Below are positions 54,314-63,860 of a DNA stretch of 64,000 bases, piece by piece. Under the pieces are notes generated by a model that saw only the letters and a list, made by a program, of their open reading frames with translations, did no database searches and was not told the DNA's origin. This stretch comes from Desulfosediminicola flagellatus. GTDB lineage: Bacteria > Desulfobacterota > Desulfobulbia > Desulfobulbales > Desulfocapsaceae. Both the position numbers and the translations under genes were made by a program. Location of the stretch: the NCBI RefSeq assembly GCF_005116655.2, contig NZ_CP050698.1:1952501-2016500 (forward strand). Direction: 5' to 3'. Numbering within the stretch: the first letter of the stretch is position 1; every line of letters starts with the position of its first letter.

Positions 54314-54532
54314 TCCGATTGAAATTATAGTTGTTTAGCTGTGGTACCCTCTCCATTTCTAGGTGATGAACCTAGTCCGCTTCGGAAAAACGCCCAGTTC
54401 AAATTCAGTCTCAAGCCGATTGCCACTATACGTAGAAATCCTCTATTGTCTATTGCATAACCACCGACAGGGTCCTTCCGGGCTGAAATCTGGAAGCATG
54501 AGACGATATTTCCTATTTTTGAGGAGAGTACA

Positions 54533-55858
54533 GTGGAATACGGAAGAGCATATACCAGCAGGTTGATGGCAGCCAGTGATGCGGTTGATTTGATTAAATC
54601 AGGTGACTGGGTAGACTACGCATGTTTTCTCTCTACACCGATCACTCTTGATCAGGAACTGGCTAAACGAGCCGGTGAGGTCGAGGACGTAAAAATTCGC
54701 GCATTAGGTTTCCCGGGGCTTGCAGCAGTTGCGAAAGCAGATCCTGAAGGCAGGAGTTTTAAATACAACAGCTGGCATTTCACCGGCGCAGATCGAAAAC
54801 TTCATGATCAGAAGGTGTGTAATTATATACCTCTTCTTTACCATGAGGGGCCGGGGTATTACGAAAAACACGATATAACCACAGATGTTATGTTGCTTCG
54901 AACAACTCCTATGGATCACAAAGGTTTTTTTAACTTCGGTGTTTCCAACTCATTTACCCGTGCACAGATAAGTGCAGCCAAGAGGGTTATCGTCGAGGTC
55001 AATGAGAACATGCCGTATTGCTATGGCGGTAATGAAGAACAAATTCATATCTCAGAAGTGGATGCGATTGTTGAGAGTAATCACGAAGAGATGTTTTCTA
55101 TGAAAGAACCGAAAATATCTGATATCGACGAGCAGATAGCAGAAATTGTCGTTTCCCAGATTCAAAATGGCTCCTGTCTACAACTTGGAATAGGTGCTAT
55201 GCCCAATGCAATCGGAAAGCTTATTGCCAACTCCAACCTCAGAGACCTTGGTGTGCATACAGAGATGCTCTGTGATAGTTTTGTCGATATCTATGAGGCC
55301 GGGTGTATTTCCAACAGAAACAAGAAGCAGGATGTAGGTAAATTCGTCTACACGTTCGCTCTTGGTTCAAAGAAATTGTACGACTTTCTTGATCGTAATG
55401 CATCCTGTTCCAGTTACCCTGTAGATTATACAAACCACCTGAACAATATCGCGGCAAATGATAAGGCTATCGCCATTAATAACGCGCTCGAGATTGATCT
55501 GTTTGGCCAGGTTTCCTCAGAGTCATCGGGTACCCGTCATATATCAGGGACCGGTGGCCAACTGGATTATACATATGGGTGTTATCACTCCCGTGGCGGC
55601 AAGGCGTTGATATGTCTTACCTCAAGTGTTGTAGATAGAGAAGGAACAAGGAAATCGCGCATCAGACCGTTTCTTGATCCAGGCACAATCACAACATTAC
55701 CAAGGGTTATGGTAAATTATGTTGTAACCGAATATGGCATGATCAACTTAAAAGGTAAGTCAACCTGGGAAAGGGCCAAAGCTCTGATCTCGATTGCTCA
55801 TCCTGAATTTCGTGATGAGTTGTTGGAACATGCGGAGCGCATGAATATCCAGATGTAA
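54533..55858 (+). CDS. Acetyl-CoA hydrolase/transferase family, butyryl-CoA:acetate CoA-transferase-like
   Basis: 441 residues. The catalytic Glu lies in LGVHTEMLCDSFVDIYEAG (about 238-256), and the CoA-binding glycine-rich stretches are LGIGAMPNAIGKL and SGTGGQLDYTYGCYHSRGGK. The length and the GTGGQLDY motif fit 4-hydroxybutyrate/butyryl-CoA:acetate CoA-transferases rather than succinyl-CoA types. It would move CoA between short acyl groups and acetate. GTG start with GAGGAGA upstream. It is separated from the downstream thiolase-crotonase genes by a two-component system, so a C4-acyl-CoA role is inferred. Confidence 0.88.
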   Translation: MEYGRAYTSRLMAASDAVDLIKSGDWVDYACFLSTPITLDQELAKRAGEVEDVKIRALGFPGLAAVAKADPEGRSFKYNSWHFTGADRKLHDQKVCNYIPLLYHEGPGYYEKHDITTDVMLLRTTPMDHKGFFNFGVSNSFTRAQISAAKRVIVEVNENMPYCYGGNEEQIHISEVDAIVESNHEEMFSMKEPKISDIDEQIAEIVVSQIQNGSCLQLGIGAMPNAIGKLIANSNLRDLGVHTEMLCDSFVDIYEAGCISNRNKKQDVGKFVYTFALGSKKLYDFLDRNASCSSYPVDYTNHLNNIAANDKAIAINNALEIDLFGQVSSESSGTRHISGTGGQLDYTYGCYHSRGGKALICLTSSVVDREGTRKSRIRPFLDPGTITTLPRVMVNYVVTEYGMINLKGKSTWERAKALISIAHPEFRDELLEHAERMNIQM

Positions 55859-56300
55859 CATACAGAATACGGCATTTCACACTGTGTATCGGGAGATTCC
55901 GTATTATCAATATGATAAAGACTGAAGGGAAAGGATTGCTCCTGCACTCCTGACCGACTCACCGTCCGCCCACCCCAAGGAATCATCGGGCAGTTTTTTC
56001 CCTTCTGTTTCGTAGCGGTTCAGTAGTATTCGATTATTAATCAGGCACTGCCGGACAGGTGTAATTCCGGATAGAATGCACTTCGTCAAATTCCATTCCA
56101 ATTAACGGGTTTCAAAAAACGAGCATTTTCAATACAAACCGCGACAAACACTTTTCCTTCAATTCATTATCTGTTAGAAATGAACTGCAACGCCACTGAA
56201 TCTCGTTTATTAACTGGTGCTTCAGAACATCTGGAGGGTGGTGGATGATATGCAGTCGCCATTGTAATGGCCTGAGCTTTTCACAAAGGATGTGAAGGAT
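55859..56300. other. Intergenic region
   Basis: About 440 bp. No gene is called. The kinase promoter presumably lies here. CAGTAGTATTCG at about 56022 also occurs at about 35638, probably by chance. Confidence 0.35.
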
Positions 56301-58475
56301 ATGTTTGCAGGAACGCGGATTCGTCATAAGCTTCTTTTCTCGTACTCTCTTCTCTATATCCTCTCTCTGTCTATCGGGTTCGGTACGTTCTATATCGTTA
56401 TTCGTGATACTATCGAATCGAATATCGAAAGCGAATTGCAGAATACGACCACTGCTATTTATAATCTTGTACGGACTTCTGCTACTGTTTCTATAAAAAA
56501 CTATCTGCGGGGTACCGCGGAAAAAAATGTAGAGATTATCAACCTGTTTTATCAGGACCATCTCTCTGGAAAAATTACTGAAGAGCAGGCGAAAGAGAGT
56601 GCTGCACGGGTGCTGTTGAGCCAGACAATCGGCGAGTCGGGATATATCTATTGTCTCGATAAAAAGGGTATCGTTGTTGTTCATCCTTCGCGGGCGCTGC
56701 TGCAAACCGATGTTTCCGAATATTCCTTTGTAAAAGATCTCATTAAGCAAGAGCGTGGTTATCTGGAATATGACTGGAAGAATCCCGGTGAAGATGTGGC
56801 GAGGCCCAAAGCTCTTTATATGATGCACTTCGAACCGTGGGGCTGGTATATCGCAGTATCCTCCTATCGTGCTGAATTCAAGAATCTGATAAATGTCGAT
56901 GATTTTAAACACAGTGTACTTGATTTGAAATTCGGTAAAACCGGCTACACCTATGTGATGAATAACGAGGGCACGGCCATTATTCACCCGAAACTCGAAG
57001 GACGTAATATTCTGACACTTGAAGGATTGCCAAACGAATATCTGGCCTATATTCTCAAGGAGAAAAAGGGCCGGGTCGTATACCCGTGGAAAAATCCAGG
57101 TGAATCCGAATCACGTCTCAAGCTCTGCATCTTCAACTATATTGAGGAGTATGATTGGATAGTCGGGGCTTCCAGTTACCATGATGAATTTTACGAGCCG
57201 CTGCGAACCATCGGCCTGGTAGTGCTGATCACCTTTACCATCACCATGTTTCTTGTTTTGTCGCTGACGTATAAAATCAGTGATTCTATTACCAGCCCCT
57301 TGCAGAGATTGATGACGCATTTCGGAAACGCAAGCCAGGGTGATTTCAGTTTGCGAATGCCGGTGAATTCGCGTGATGAACTTGGTCAATTGGCAAGCTA
57401 TTTTAACAGGTTTATGGAACAGCTTGCAGATTATAGTAGCAGTTTAAAGAAACAGATCCTGGTTCGCCAGGAGACGGAAAAGAGTCTTCGGATCAGCGAG
57501 GACAGATATCGTTCGGTGATGGAGGCGGCAGCAGACCCAATAGTTATTTATGATATGCAGGGACATGTTACCTATTTTAATCCCGCTTTCCATAAAGTTT
57601 TTGGCTGGGCACTGACTGAATGTTACGGCAAAAAGCTCGATCATTTCGTCCCGCAGGAAAACTGGCAGGAAACATCGGCCATGATCAAAGCGATTCAGGA
57701 AGGAAGAGTATTGCCTGCGACAGAGACGAATCGCTATACCAAAACAGGTGAAATCCGTGATGTCAGCATCAGCGGTGCGGCCTTCAGGAGTGATGATCAG
57801 CAGCTTGCCGGCAGTGTGGTGATCTTGCGTGATATTACCGAGACGAAACGATTGACCAAGCAGTTGATGGATATCGGTGATAATGTTCGCCAAAATATCG
57901 GTCAGGACCTGCACGATGATCTCTGTCCGCATCTCATCGGTATCGGCGGTCTTGTTTCGGCACTCAAGATTACCATCGAAAAGAGCAATGGCGAGGGTGC
58001 AGAACTTGCCGGCAGGATTGTCGATCTGATCGGTGAGGCGACCTCCAAAGCACGCGGGCTTGCACGTGGGCTTTGTCCTGTTCATCTGGTTGCCTATGGT
58101 TTGCAGTCGGCGCTTGAGGAAATTGCAGAAAAAGCGGCAGAGGGAGCGGATATTCCCATCACGTTTCATGGTGATGCAACATTGAAATTTGATGACAATA
58201 CGTTGGCGACACATTTGTACTATATTGTTCAGGAGGCGGTGAACAATGCAATAAAACATGCGGTTGCAACACGTATTGATATTTCCCTTTGTCAGGAAGA
58301 AGAGTATATTCATCTACGAATCACCGATGATGGCAAGGGAATGGAGGAAAAGCAGGATAGAAGAGGAATCGGCTTGCAGATTATGCAGTATCGTGCCCTG
58401 GTAATCGGCGCTTTCCTTGAGATAACCACAAGTAGCAAGGGCGGTACAGGTATCCATGTATATATGAAGAGGTAA
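56301..58475 (+). CDS. Sensor histidine kinase (Cache-HAMP-PAS-HisKA_3)
   Basis: About 724 residues. Membrane helix about 10-32. The extracytoplasmic region has two Cache-like repeats: GESGYIYCLDKKGIVVVHPS and KTGYTYVMNNEGTAIIHPKL, each followed by WKNPGE and W.I..SSY. Second helix about 302-325, HAMP to about 385, PAS about 408-520 (EDRYRSVMEAAADPIVIYDM). The NarX/DegS-type kinase core has the His in GQDLHDDLCPHLIGI, N-box VQEAVNNAIKHA and DDGKGM. The ATG at 56301 fits the AAAGGA site better than the GTG at 56292. The cognate LuxR-type regulator follows 107 bp downstream. Double Cache domains often bind carboxylates or amino acids, which would suit the neighbouring acyl-CoA genes. Confidence 0.93.
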   Translation: MFAGTRIRHKLLFSYSLLYILSLSIGFGTFYIVIRDTIESNIESELQNTTTAIYNLVRTSATVSIKNYLRGTAEKNVEIINLFYQDHLSGKITEEQAKESAARVLLSQTIGESGYIYCLDKKGIVVVHPSRALLQTDVSEYSFVKDLIKQERGYLEYDWKNPGEDVARPKALYMMHFEPWGWYIAVSSYRAEFKNLINVDDFKHSVLDLKFGKTGYTYVMNNEGTAIIHPKLEGRNILTLEGLPNEYLAYILKEKKGRVVYPWKNPGESESRLKLCIFNYIEEYDWIVGASSYHDEFYEPLRTIGLVVLITFTITMFLVLSLTYKISDSITSPLQRLMTHFGNASQGDFSLRMPVNSRDELGQLASYFNRFMEQLADYSSSLKKQILVRQETEKSLRISEDRYRSVMEAAADPIVIYDMQGHVTYFNPAFHKVFGWALTECYGKKLDHFVPQENWQETSAMIKAIQEGRVLPATETNRYTKTGEIRDVSISGAAFRSDDQQLAGSVVILRDITETKRLTKQLMDIGDNVRQNIGQDLHDDLCPHLIGIGGLVSALKITIEKSNGEGAELAGRIVDLIGEATSKARGLARGLCPVHLVAYGLQSALEEIAEKAAEGADIPITFHGDATLKFDDNTLATHLYYIVQEAVNNAIKHAVATRIDISLCQEEEYIHLRITDDGKGMEEKQDRRGIGLQIMQYRALVIGAFLEITTSSKGGTGIHVYMKR

Positions 58476-58582
58476 GGATACCTATGAGAAAGAGAAATAC
58501 ATTTTTATCGTAGCTGAAGCATTATCACTAAAAGGTTTCTTGAAAAGCAATTTTCAAATCAGCCTGAACGCGGAGAACGTGC

Positions 58583-59245
58583 ATGGCCCCGCCGAAAAAA
58601 TATAAAGTACTGATAATTGATGATCATCCTATATTCTGTCTCGGAATGAGCGAGTTGATTAATAAGGAAGATGATCTAGTGGTGTGCGGCAGTATTGAGC
58701 TGATGAAAAAGGCCGGTGAGGCAATTGATAACCTGAAACCGGACCTTGCAATCATAGATATATCGCTCAAAGACGGCAACGGTATAGAGCTGGTTCAGGA
58801 AATCAAAAAGGAGTACGAGGGATTGCCGATGCTGGTACTTTCCATGTACGATGAATCCCTTTACGCTGAACGTGCACTGTTGGCGGGAGCAAGCGGCTAT
58901 ATTATGAAACAGGAGGCGATCTCACTTGTTGTTAAGGCAATTCGCAAAGTGCTTGACGGTGATATCTATGCCAGCAATTCTGTGAAGGAAAAAGTCTTTA
59001 AGCGTCTCACCAACCAGCATACAGCCGATAGTAAATCACCGCTGGATATTCTAACTAATAGAGAGCTTGAAGTGCTCAGGCTTATTGGTGAGGGCTATTC
59101 AACTAAAGAGATAGCGGAGCGGTTACACCTCAGTATTAAGACCATTGGTACGTATCGAGAAAATCTCAAAGAAAAACTCAAGCTTAAACACTTTACCGGG
59201 CTTGTGAAATTTGCCGTGCACTGGTCGAACAAAATTCTTCATTGA
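58583..59245 (+). CDS. LuxR/NarL-family response regulator
   Basis: 220 residues. N-terminal REC with IIDDHPIF (about 11-18), phospho-Asp in AIIDISLKDGNGIEL (about 53-67), LSMYDE and the Lys in IMKQEA. C-terminal LuxR-type helix-turn-helix LTNRELEVLRLIGEGYSTKE then IAERLHLSIKTIGTYRENLK (about 152-191). It pairs with the HisKA_3 kinase upstream. Likely targets are the flanking CoA-transferase and acyl-CoA genes, by position only. Confidence 0.94.
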   Translation: MAPPKKYKVLIIDDHPIFCLGMSELINKEDDLVVCGSIELMKKAGEAIDNLKPDLAIIDISLKDGNGIELVQEIKKEYEGLPMLVLSMYDESLYAERALLAGASGYIMKQEAISLVVKAIRKVLDGDIYASNSVKEKVFKRLTNQHTADSKSPLDILTNRELEVLRLIGEGYSTKEIAERLHLSIKTIGTYRENLKEKLKLKHFTGLVKFAVHWSNKILH

Positions 59246-59781
59246 TAAATCAGGGCGCTGATGTCTTTGTGCTAAACTGAAAATGTCAAGAGTTGAAGCG
59301 TGTAGAGAAAGCGTCTTTTCTGCTCTGCTATATTGATCTGTATAGAGCCGGACCTCCGCATTCGCTCTGAAGCAGACGTTTAAGAATTTTTCAATGCGTG
59401 TTTAACAGGTGTTTCTCCCGTAATTACCTTTGAAATCTCCGTGCCCGCCGCCCACTTCCCACTATGAGTCATCAATCACGCTGAAATACCCTCTTTTAGA
59501 TCGTGATTCGACGGCGAATTCAGAACTACACTCGATAATTCCAGGCCCTTTAATAAGCTATCAAAAAAAGCCAGTTATCTCAGTTGTCTACTCTGCTAGG
59601 TTCAAAACCTAGTCCTCCTCAGTTTTTATTGCAGATACAAATAGGTTTTGTACCGATTGTCCGCTTGGGCCGGATCTAATAGTGTTCGCTTCAGTTACAT
59701 TGGCATGTGAAGAACAGATAGAACGTTCTTTGTTTAACTGTTCAAGATGAAAGTAATCAGCCAGTAAATGGAGTGGTCCAG
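59246..59781. other. Intergenic region upstream of the acyl-CoA operon
   Basis: About 535 bp, no gene. It contains the small hairpin CTAGGTT CAA AACCTAG (59596-59612), a relative of CTAGGT/ACCTAG at 54359-54375; both are followed by TCC. It also has a 10-bp palindrome AGAACGTTCT at about 59720, which could be an operator for the downstream genes. Confidence 0.4.
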
Positions 59782-61395
59782 ATGTTCAGAGCACGTGTGA
59801 ATCGTGATATTCTCAGTCCGGTTTCTTTTTTAAATAGAAGCGCAAGCGTCTATCCGGATAAGATCGCAGTTGTCTATGGGGATAAACGATACAGTTACAA
59901 AGAGTTTTTTCAACGGGTAAATCAGCTTGCTAATGCACTCCATGAAAGTGGGATTGGAGTCGGTGACAAGGTAGTTTTTATCTGTCCCAACACTCCACCG
60001 ATGCTTGAAGCACATTATGCAATACCACTTATTGGTGCGGTATTGGTGTGCATCAATACCCAGCTTTCCAGTTCAGAATATCAGTATATCATCGAACATT
60101 CAGACGCGAAGGCGGTCTTTGTCGATAATGAATTTGTCAATCGCCTGCATCCGGTTATTGAGGAGTTGAGCGAGGTCGAACTGTTCGTCAATATCTGTGA
60201 GTACTCCATTTCGCCTCTGGTGAAGGGACCTGAGTATGAGTCATTTATTGGTGGTGGCGCGACAACTGTACCTGAGTGTGACGGGATCAGTGATGAAAAC
60301 GATATGATCGCCATCAACTATACCTCTGGTACTACGGGCAAGCCCAAAGGTGCAATGTATAGCCATCGTTCCACCTATCTGCATACACTGGGCGAAATTA
60401 TCGAGTCGTCACTTACCCCGGAGTCTGTTTATCTCTGGACACTACCGATGTTTCATTGCAATGGCTGGAGTTTTCCCTGGGCGGTTACCGCAATAGGGGC
60501 AACCCATATCTGCATGCGTCAGTGTTTACCGAAGGATATTTTCCATCTTATAGAGAAAGAAAATGTTTCACATATGTGCGCGGCACCAACCGTTTTACTG
60601 ATGATGATCTGCTACCCTGAGTCGCGATATGTAAAACTCAGGCGTCCTTTGCAGGTGTTGACAGCAGGGGCTTCTCCGTCACCCGCGATTATCCAGGGCA
60701 TGGAAGAGATTGGTGCAAATATCACCCATGTCTATGGCCTCACTGAGCTACATGGTCCCCATAGTGTCTGTGCATGGCAGGCACCATGGGTTGAGCTTGA
60801 TCCGGAAAACGTTTCACGCATGAAAGCACGTCAGGGCGTACCGTATACAACCTCTATGCATATGTCTGTGGTCGATCCGCTCACTTTGCAACCGGTGCCT
60901 TGTGATGGACTGACCATGGGAGAAGTGGTGATGCGGGGTAACAATGTGATGCTTGGTTATTACAAGGATGAAGCTGCAACCGAGAAAGCATTTCGCGATG
61001 AGTGGTTTCATAGCGGTGATCTTGGAGTCGTGCATCCAGATGGCTATATCCAGATCATGGATCGGGTTGGCGATATTATTATGCGTGGTGGTGATATCAT
61101 TTCGTCAATTGAGATCGAAGATGTGATTTACCAGCATCCTGATGTGCTGGAGGTTGCTGTGGTTTCTACACCGGATCCGGTGTGGGGCGAGGCTCCCAAA
61201 GCATTTGTGGTTCCGAAGCTCGGCAGAAACCCGACGGCTGAAGAGATCATAGAGTTCTGCCAGCAGAATCATGCCGAGTTCAAGGCACCGAAAACAGTTG
61301 AATTCTGTCAGTTACCGAAAACAGCAACCGGCAAAACCATCAAATCGCAACTTCGTAACCGTGAGTGGGTGGGGTGGGAGAGAAATGTAAGCTAG
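59782..61395 (+). CDS. Fatty-acyl-CoA ligase (AlkK-like)
   Basis: About 537 residues, ANL superfamily. The phosphate loop is NYTSGTTGKPKGAMYSHR (about 184-201), MFHCNGWSFPW is typical of the AlkK/medium-chain branch, the adenine motif is VYGLTELHGP and the hinge MDRVGDIIMRGGDIISSIEIED. The catalytic Lys is in PKTATGKTIK. It makes acyl-CoA from a free acid. ATG 59782 with GGAG 8 nt upstream is preferred to the GTG at 59773. It is the first gene of the run leading to crotonase, thiolase and hydroxyacyl-CoA dehydrogenase. Confidence 0.93.
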   Translation: MFRARVNRDILSPVSFLNRSASVYPDKIAVVYGDKRYSYKEFFQRVNQLANALHESGIGVGDKVVFICPNTPPMLEAHYAIPLIGAVLVCINTQLSSSEYQYIIEHSDAKAVFVDNEFVNRLHPVIEELSEVELFVNICEYSISPLVKGPEYESFIGGGATTVPECDGISDENDMIAINYTSGTTGKPKGAMYSHRSTYLHTLGEIIESSLTPESVYLWTLPMFHCNGWSFPWAVTAIGATHICMRQCLPKDIFHLIEKENVSHMCAAPTVLLMMICYPESRYVKLRRPLQVLTAGASPSPAIIQGMEEIGANITHVYGLTELHGPHSVCAWQAPWVELDPENVSRMKARQGVPYTTSMHMSVVDPLTLQPVPCDGLTMGEVVMRGNNVMLGYYKDEAATEKAFRDEWFHSGDLGVVHPDGYIQIMDRVGDIIMRGGDIISSIEIEDVIYQHPDVLEVAVVSTPDPVWGEAPKAFVVPKLGRNPTAEEIIEFCQQNHAEFKAPKTVEFCQLPKTATGKTIKSQLRNREWVGWERNVS

Positions 61396-61479
61396 AGAGA
61401 ATCAACGCTTCGCCAGAATGGTTTCGGAAGTTTTAAACCTATGACTGATAACGTAAAAGGACCGGAAAGGAGAAATACC

Positions 61480-62271
61480 ATGAACTACGAGTGTCTGGAA
61501 TTTCAGCAGGATGGTGGTATAGCGACTATTACCTTTAACAGGCCCAAAGCACTCAATGCCCTTAACAGTGCCACGCTGCGTGAACTCGATAATGCACTTG
61601 ACTGTATTGCCGGGGATGAAAATATCCGGGTACTTATTCTTACCGGCGCAGGGGATAAGGCCTTTATCGCAGGTGCTGATATTACAGAAATGCGAACTCT
61701 TACTCCTCTGGGTGCGCGAAAGTTTGCCCAGCTTGGTCAGACAATAATAGATAGATTGCAGCGACTTCCTATCCCGGTGATAGCTGCGGTGAATGGGTAT
61801 GCATTGGGAGGCGGCTGCGAAATGGCGCTGGCCTGTGATTTTATCTACGCTGCTGAAACAGCAACATTCGGTCTTCCGGAGATCAGCCTGGGTATTATCC
61901 CAGGATTTGGCGGCACCCAACGACTGCCGCGTCTGATCGGTGCGAATATGGCACGGGAACTCATCTTTACAGGTAAATATTTGTCTGCAGAAAAGGCACG
62001 TGAGGCGGGGCTTGTCAATACATGCCTTCCTGCAGATCAATTGATGGCAGGCGTGGCTGAAGTTGCACGCCAGATAGCCAAAAAGGGGAGTGCCTCATTA
62101 CGGGCGGCCAAGGATGCAATTCGCCAGGGATTGAATTGTGATCTGAACAGCGGTCTTGAGATTGAGCGGGATGCATTTGCACTCTGCATCAGCAGCCCGG
62201 ATGCCAAAGAGGGAACCTCAGCATTTATTGAAAAACGTAAAGCTGAATTCGCAGGTAGTAGAGATATCTGA
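61480..62271 (+). CDS. Enoyl-CoA hydratase (crotonase)
   Basis: About 263 residues. TITFNRPKALNALN (about 17-30), oxyanion hole AFIAGADITEM (about 63-73), NGYALGGGCEMALACDF with the first catalytic Glu (about 105-121) and FGLPEISLGIIPGFGGTQRL with the second (about 130-149). Both Glu residues are kept, unlike the two other crotonase-like proteins in this window. It hydrates crotonyl-CoA to 3-hydroxybutyryl-CoA. AAGGAGA precedes the ATG at 61480. 84 bp after the ligase, 67 bp before the thiolase. Confidence 0.95.
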   Translation: MNYECLEFQQDGGIATITFNRPKALNALNSATLRELDNALDCIAGDENIRVLILTGAGDKAFIAGADITEMRTLTPLGARKFAQLGQTIIDRLQRLPIPVIAAVNGYALGGGCEMALACDFIYAAETATFGLPEISLGIIPGFGGTQRLPRLIGANMARELIFTGKYLSAEKAREAGLVNTCLPADQLMAGVAEVARQIAKKGSASLRAAKDAIRQGLNCDLNSGLEIERDAFALCISSPDAKEGTSAFIEKRKAEFAGSRDI

Positions 62272-62338
62272 ACGATTACCGGAAAATTCTGAGTGCCCGG
62301 TTTATCCATAAAAAGATCAGCAAAGGAGCCAGACCAAA

Positions 62339-63628
62339 ATGAATAAAGTTGTCATCGTTAGTGGAAGCAGAACGGCAGTGGGAACATTCGGCGGTGCGTT
62401 AAAAGATGTGCCGGTTGTTGATTTGGGCGCGACAGTGTTGCGTGAGACCATGAGCAAAATCGGGTTGCGACCGGTAAAAAATAGTGATTTTTCTGACACT
62501 GTGCCTGACAAGCTTGCTGACCAGAACGAGATTCCTATCGAGAGTCAATATGCAAATTGGGATTCAGCAGCACAGGAACTTGCCATTGATGAAGTAATCA
62601 TGGGTAATGTTCTGCAGTCGGGGCAGGGCCAGAACCCTGCACGTCAGGCGATGGTACGCGCAGGTATCGCAAAAGAGACTCCAGCATATTCAATTAACAA
62701 AGTGTGTGGTTCTGGTTTGAAAGCGATAGCACTGGGTGCCCAGTCAATTATGTGCGGTCATGCAGATGTAGTTCTGGCGGGTGGTCAGGAAAATATGAGC
62801 CAGGTGCCGATGGCAATGCTGAAAGGACGCTGGGGCTACCGAATGGAATTGACCGGAGTCGGAGAAGTGCATGACCTTATGGTCTATGACGCGCTCTACG
62901 AGATATTTTATGGCTACCATATGGGCGTGACTGCCGAAAATATCGCCAACCTCTACAATATCAGCCGTGAAGATCAGGATAAGCTCGCCAGCATGAGTCA
63001 TGCACGGGCAATGGCGGCGATTGAAAAAGGATACTTTGCTGACGAGATTGTACCTGTCAAAACGATGGCCCGAAGAAAAGAAGTAATTGTAGACCGGGAT
63101 GAGCGTCCTATGGAAACAAGCGTCGAAAAACTCGCCAAATTACGGCCGGTGTTCGCTAAAGATGGTTCTGTTACTGCAGGAAACGCTTCGGGCATTAATG
63201 ACGGTGCTGCAGCAGTACTGCTGATGAGTGAAGAAAAAGCCAAAAGCATGGGACTCAAACCACTTTTGACAATTGAGAGTTTCGCATCAGGTGGCCTTGA
63301 TCCCGCTTTTATGGGCCTTGGACCTGTACCTGCAGTACGTCGAGCACTGAAGCAGGCGAAGATGACTGTTTCAGATATCGATCTGATTGAACTCAACGAA
63401 GCGTTTGCGTCTCAGGCTATCGGCTGCATGCTTGAGCTTGGTATTGATGTGGAAAAACCGAACCAGTGCGGTAGCGCTATCTCCATGGGGCATCCTGTAG
63501 GTTGTACGGGTGCACGCCAGATGGTGACAACTATCAACCAGATGCAGCGCGGTGGTCTTGGTACAGGTCTGATTAGTATGTGTATAGGCGGTGGAATGGG
63601 CATGGCAATGGTGGTGAGCAATAAATAA
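62339..63628 (+). CDS. Acetyl-CoA acetyltransferase (thiolase)
   Basis: 429 residues, about 35 longer than usual. The nucleophile Cys lies in NKVCGSGLKA (about 119-128), then NEAFASQA, the His in GHPVGCTGAR and the second Cys in MCIGGGMGMAM. An insertion of roughly 30 residues at about 42-75 (NSDFSDTVPDKLADQNEIPI and on) lies between helix 1 and the strand leading to VIMGNVLQSGQGQNPARQ. It condenses two acetyl-CoA to acetoacetyl-CoA or runs the reverse. Operon member between crotonase and hydroxyacyl-CoA dehydrogenase. Confidence 0.94.
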   Translation: MNKVVIVSGSRTAVGTFGGALKDVPVVDLGATVLRETMSKIGLRPVKNSDFSDTVPDKLADQNEIPIESQYANWDSAAQELAIDEVIMGNVLQSGQGQNPARQAMVRAGIAKETPAYSINKVCGSGLKAIALGAQSIMCGHADVVLAGGQENMSQVPMAMLKGRWGYRMELTGVGEVHDLMVYDALYEIFYGYHMGVTAENIANLYNISREDQDKLASMSHARAMAAIEKGYFADEIVPVKTMARRKEVIVDRDERPMETSVEKLAKLRPVFAKDGSVTAGNASGINDGAAAVLLMSEEKAKSMGLKPLLTIESFASGGLDPAFMGLGPVPAVRRALKQAKMTVSDIDLIELNEAFASQAIGCMLELGIDVEKPNQCGSAISMGHPVGCTGARQMVTTINQMQRGGLGTGLISMCIGGGMGMAMVVSNK

Positions 63629-63860
63629 TACGCTGATTACCGGGCTAATACTCAGCTATCACATGTGAGGTGTAAGGGGACAGACGTCAGGGGGGAATTG
63701 CACGACCTGAATAATAGCCCTAATTACGACATGCCGAGTTTTTAAGGTAATCAGAAAAAAGATAAAAATATCTATAAAAAAAACGCTGGTGGGTGGGGTG
63801 TTGAGATATACAGAACAATTGTGACCCACCTGCCGGCGTCCTCTTATGAAGGAGCATGGT

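Noticed and set aside
59596..59625. T-arm-like sequence CTAGGTTCAAAACCTAG suggesting a tRNA
   Set aside because: The 5-bp stem and 7-nt loop fit a T-arm, but no matching 5' acceptor strand, D-arm or anticodon arm lies upstream. The related copy at 54359 does not keep the loop.
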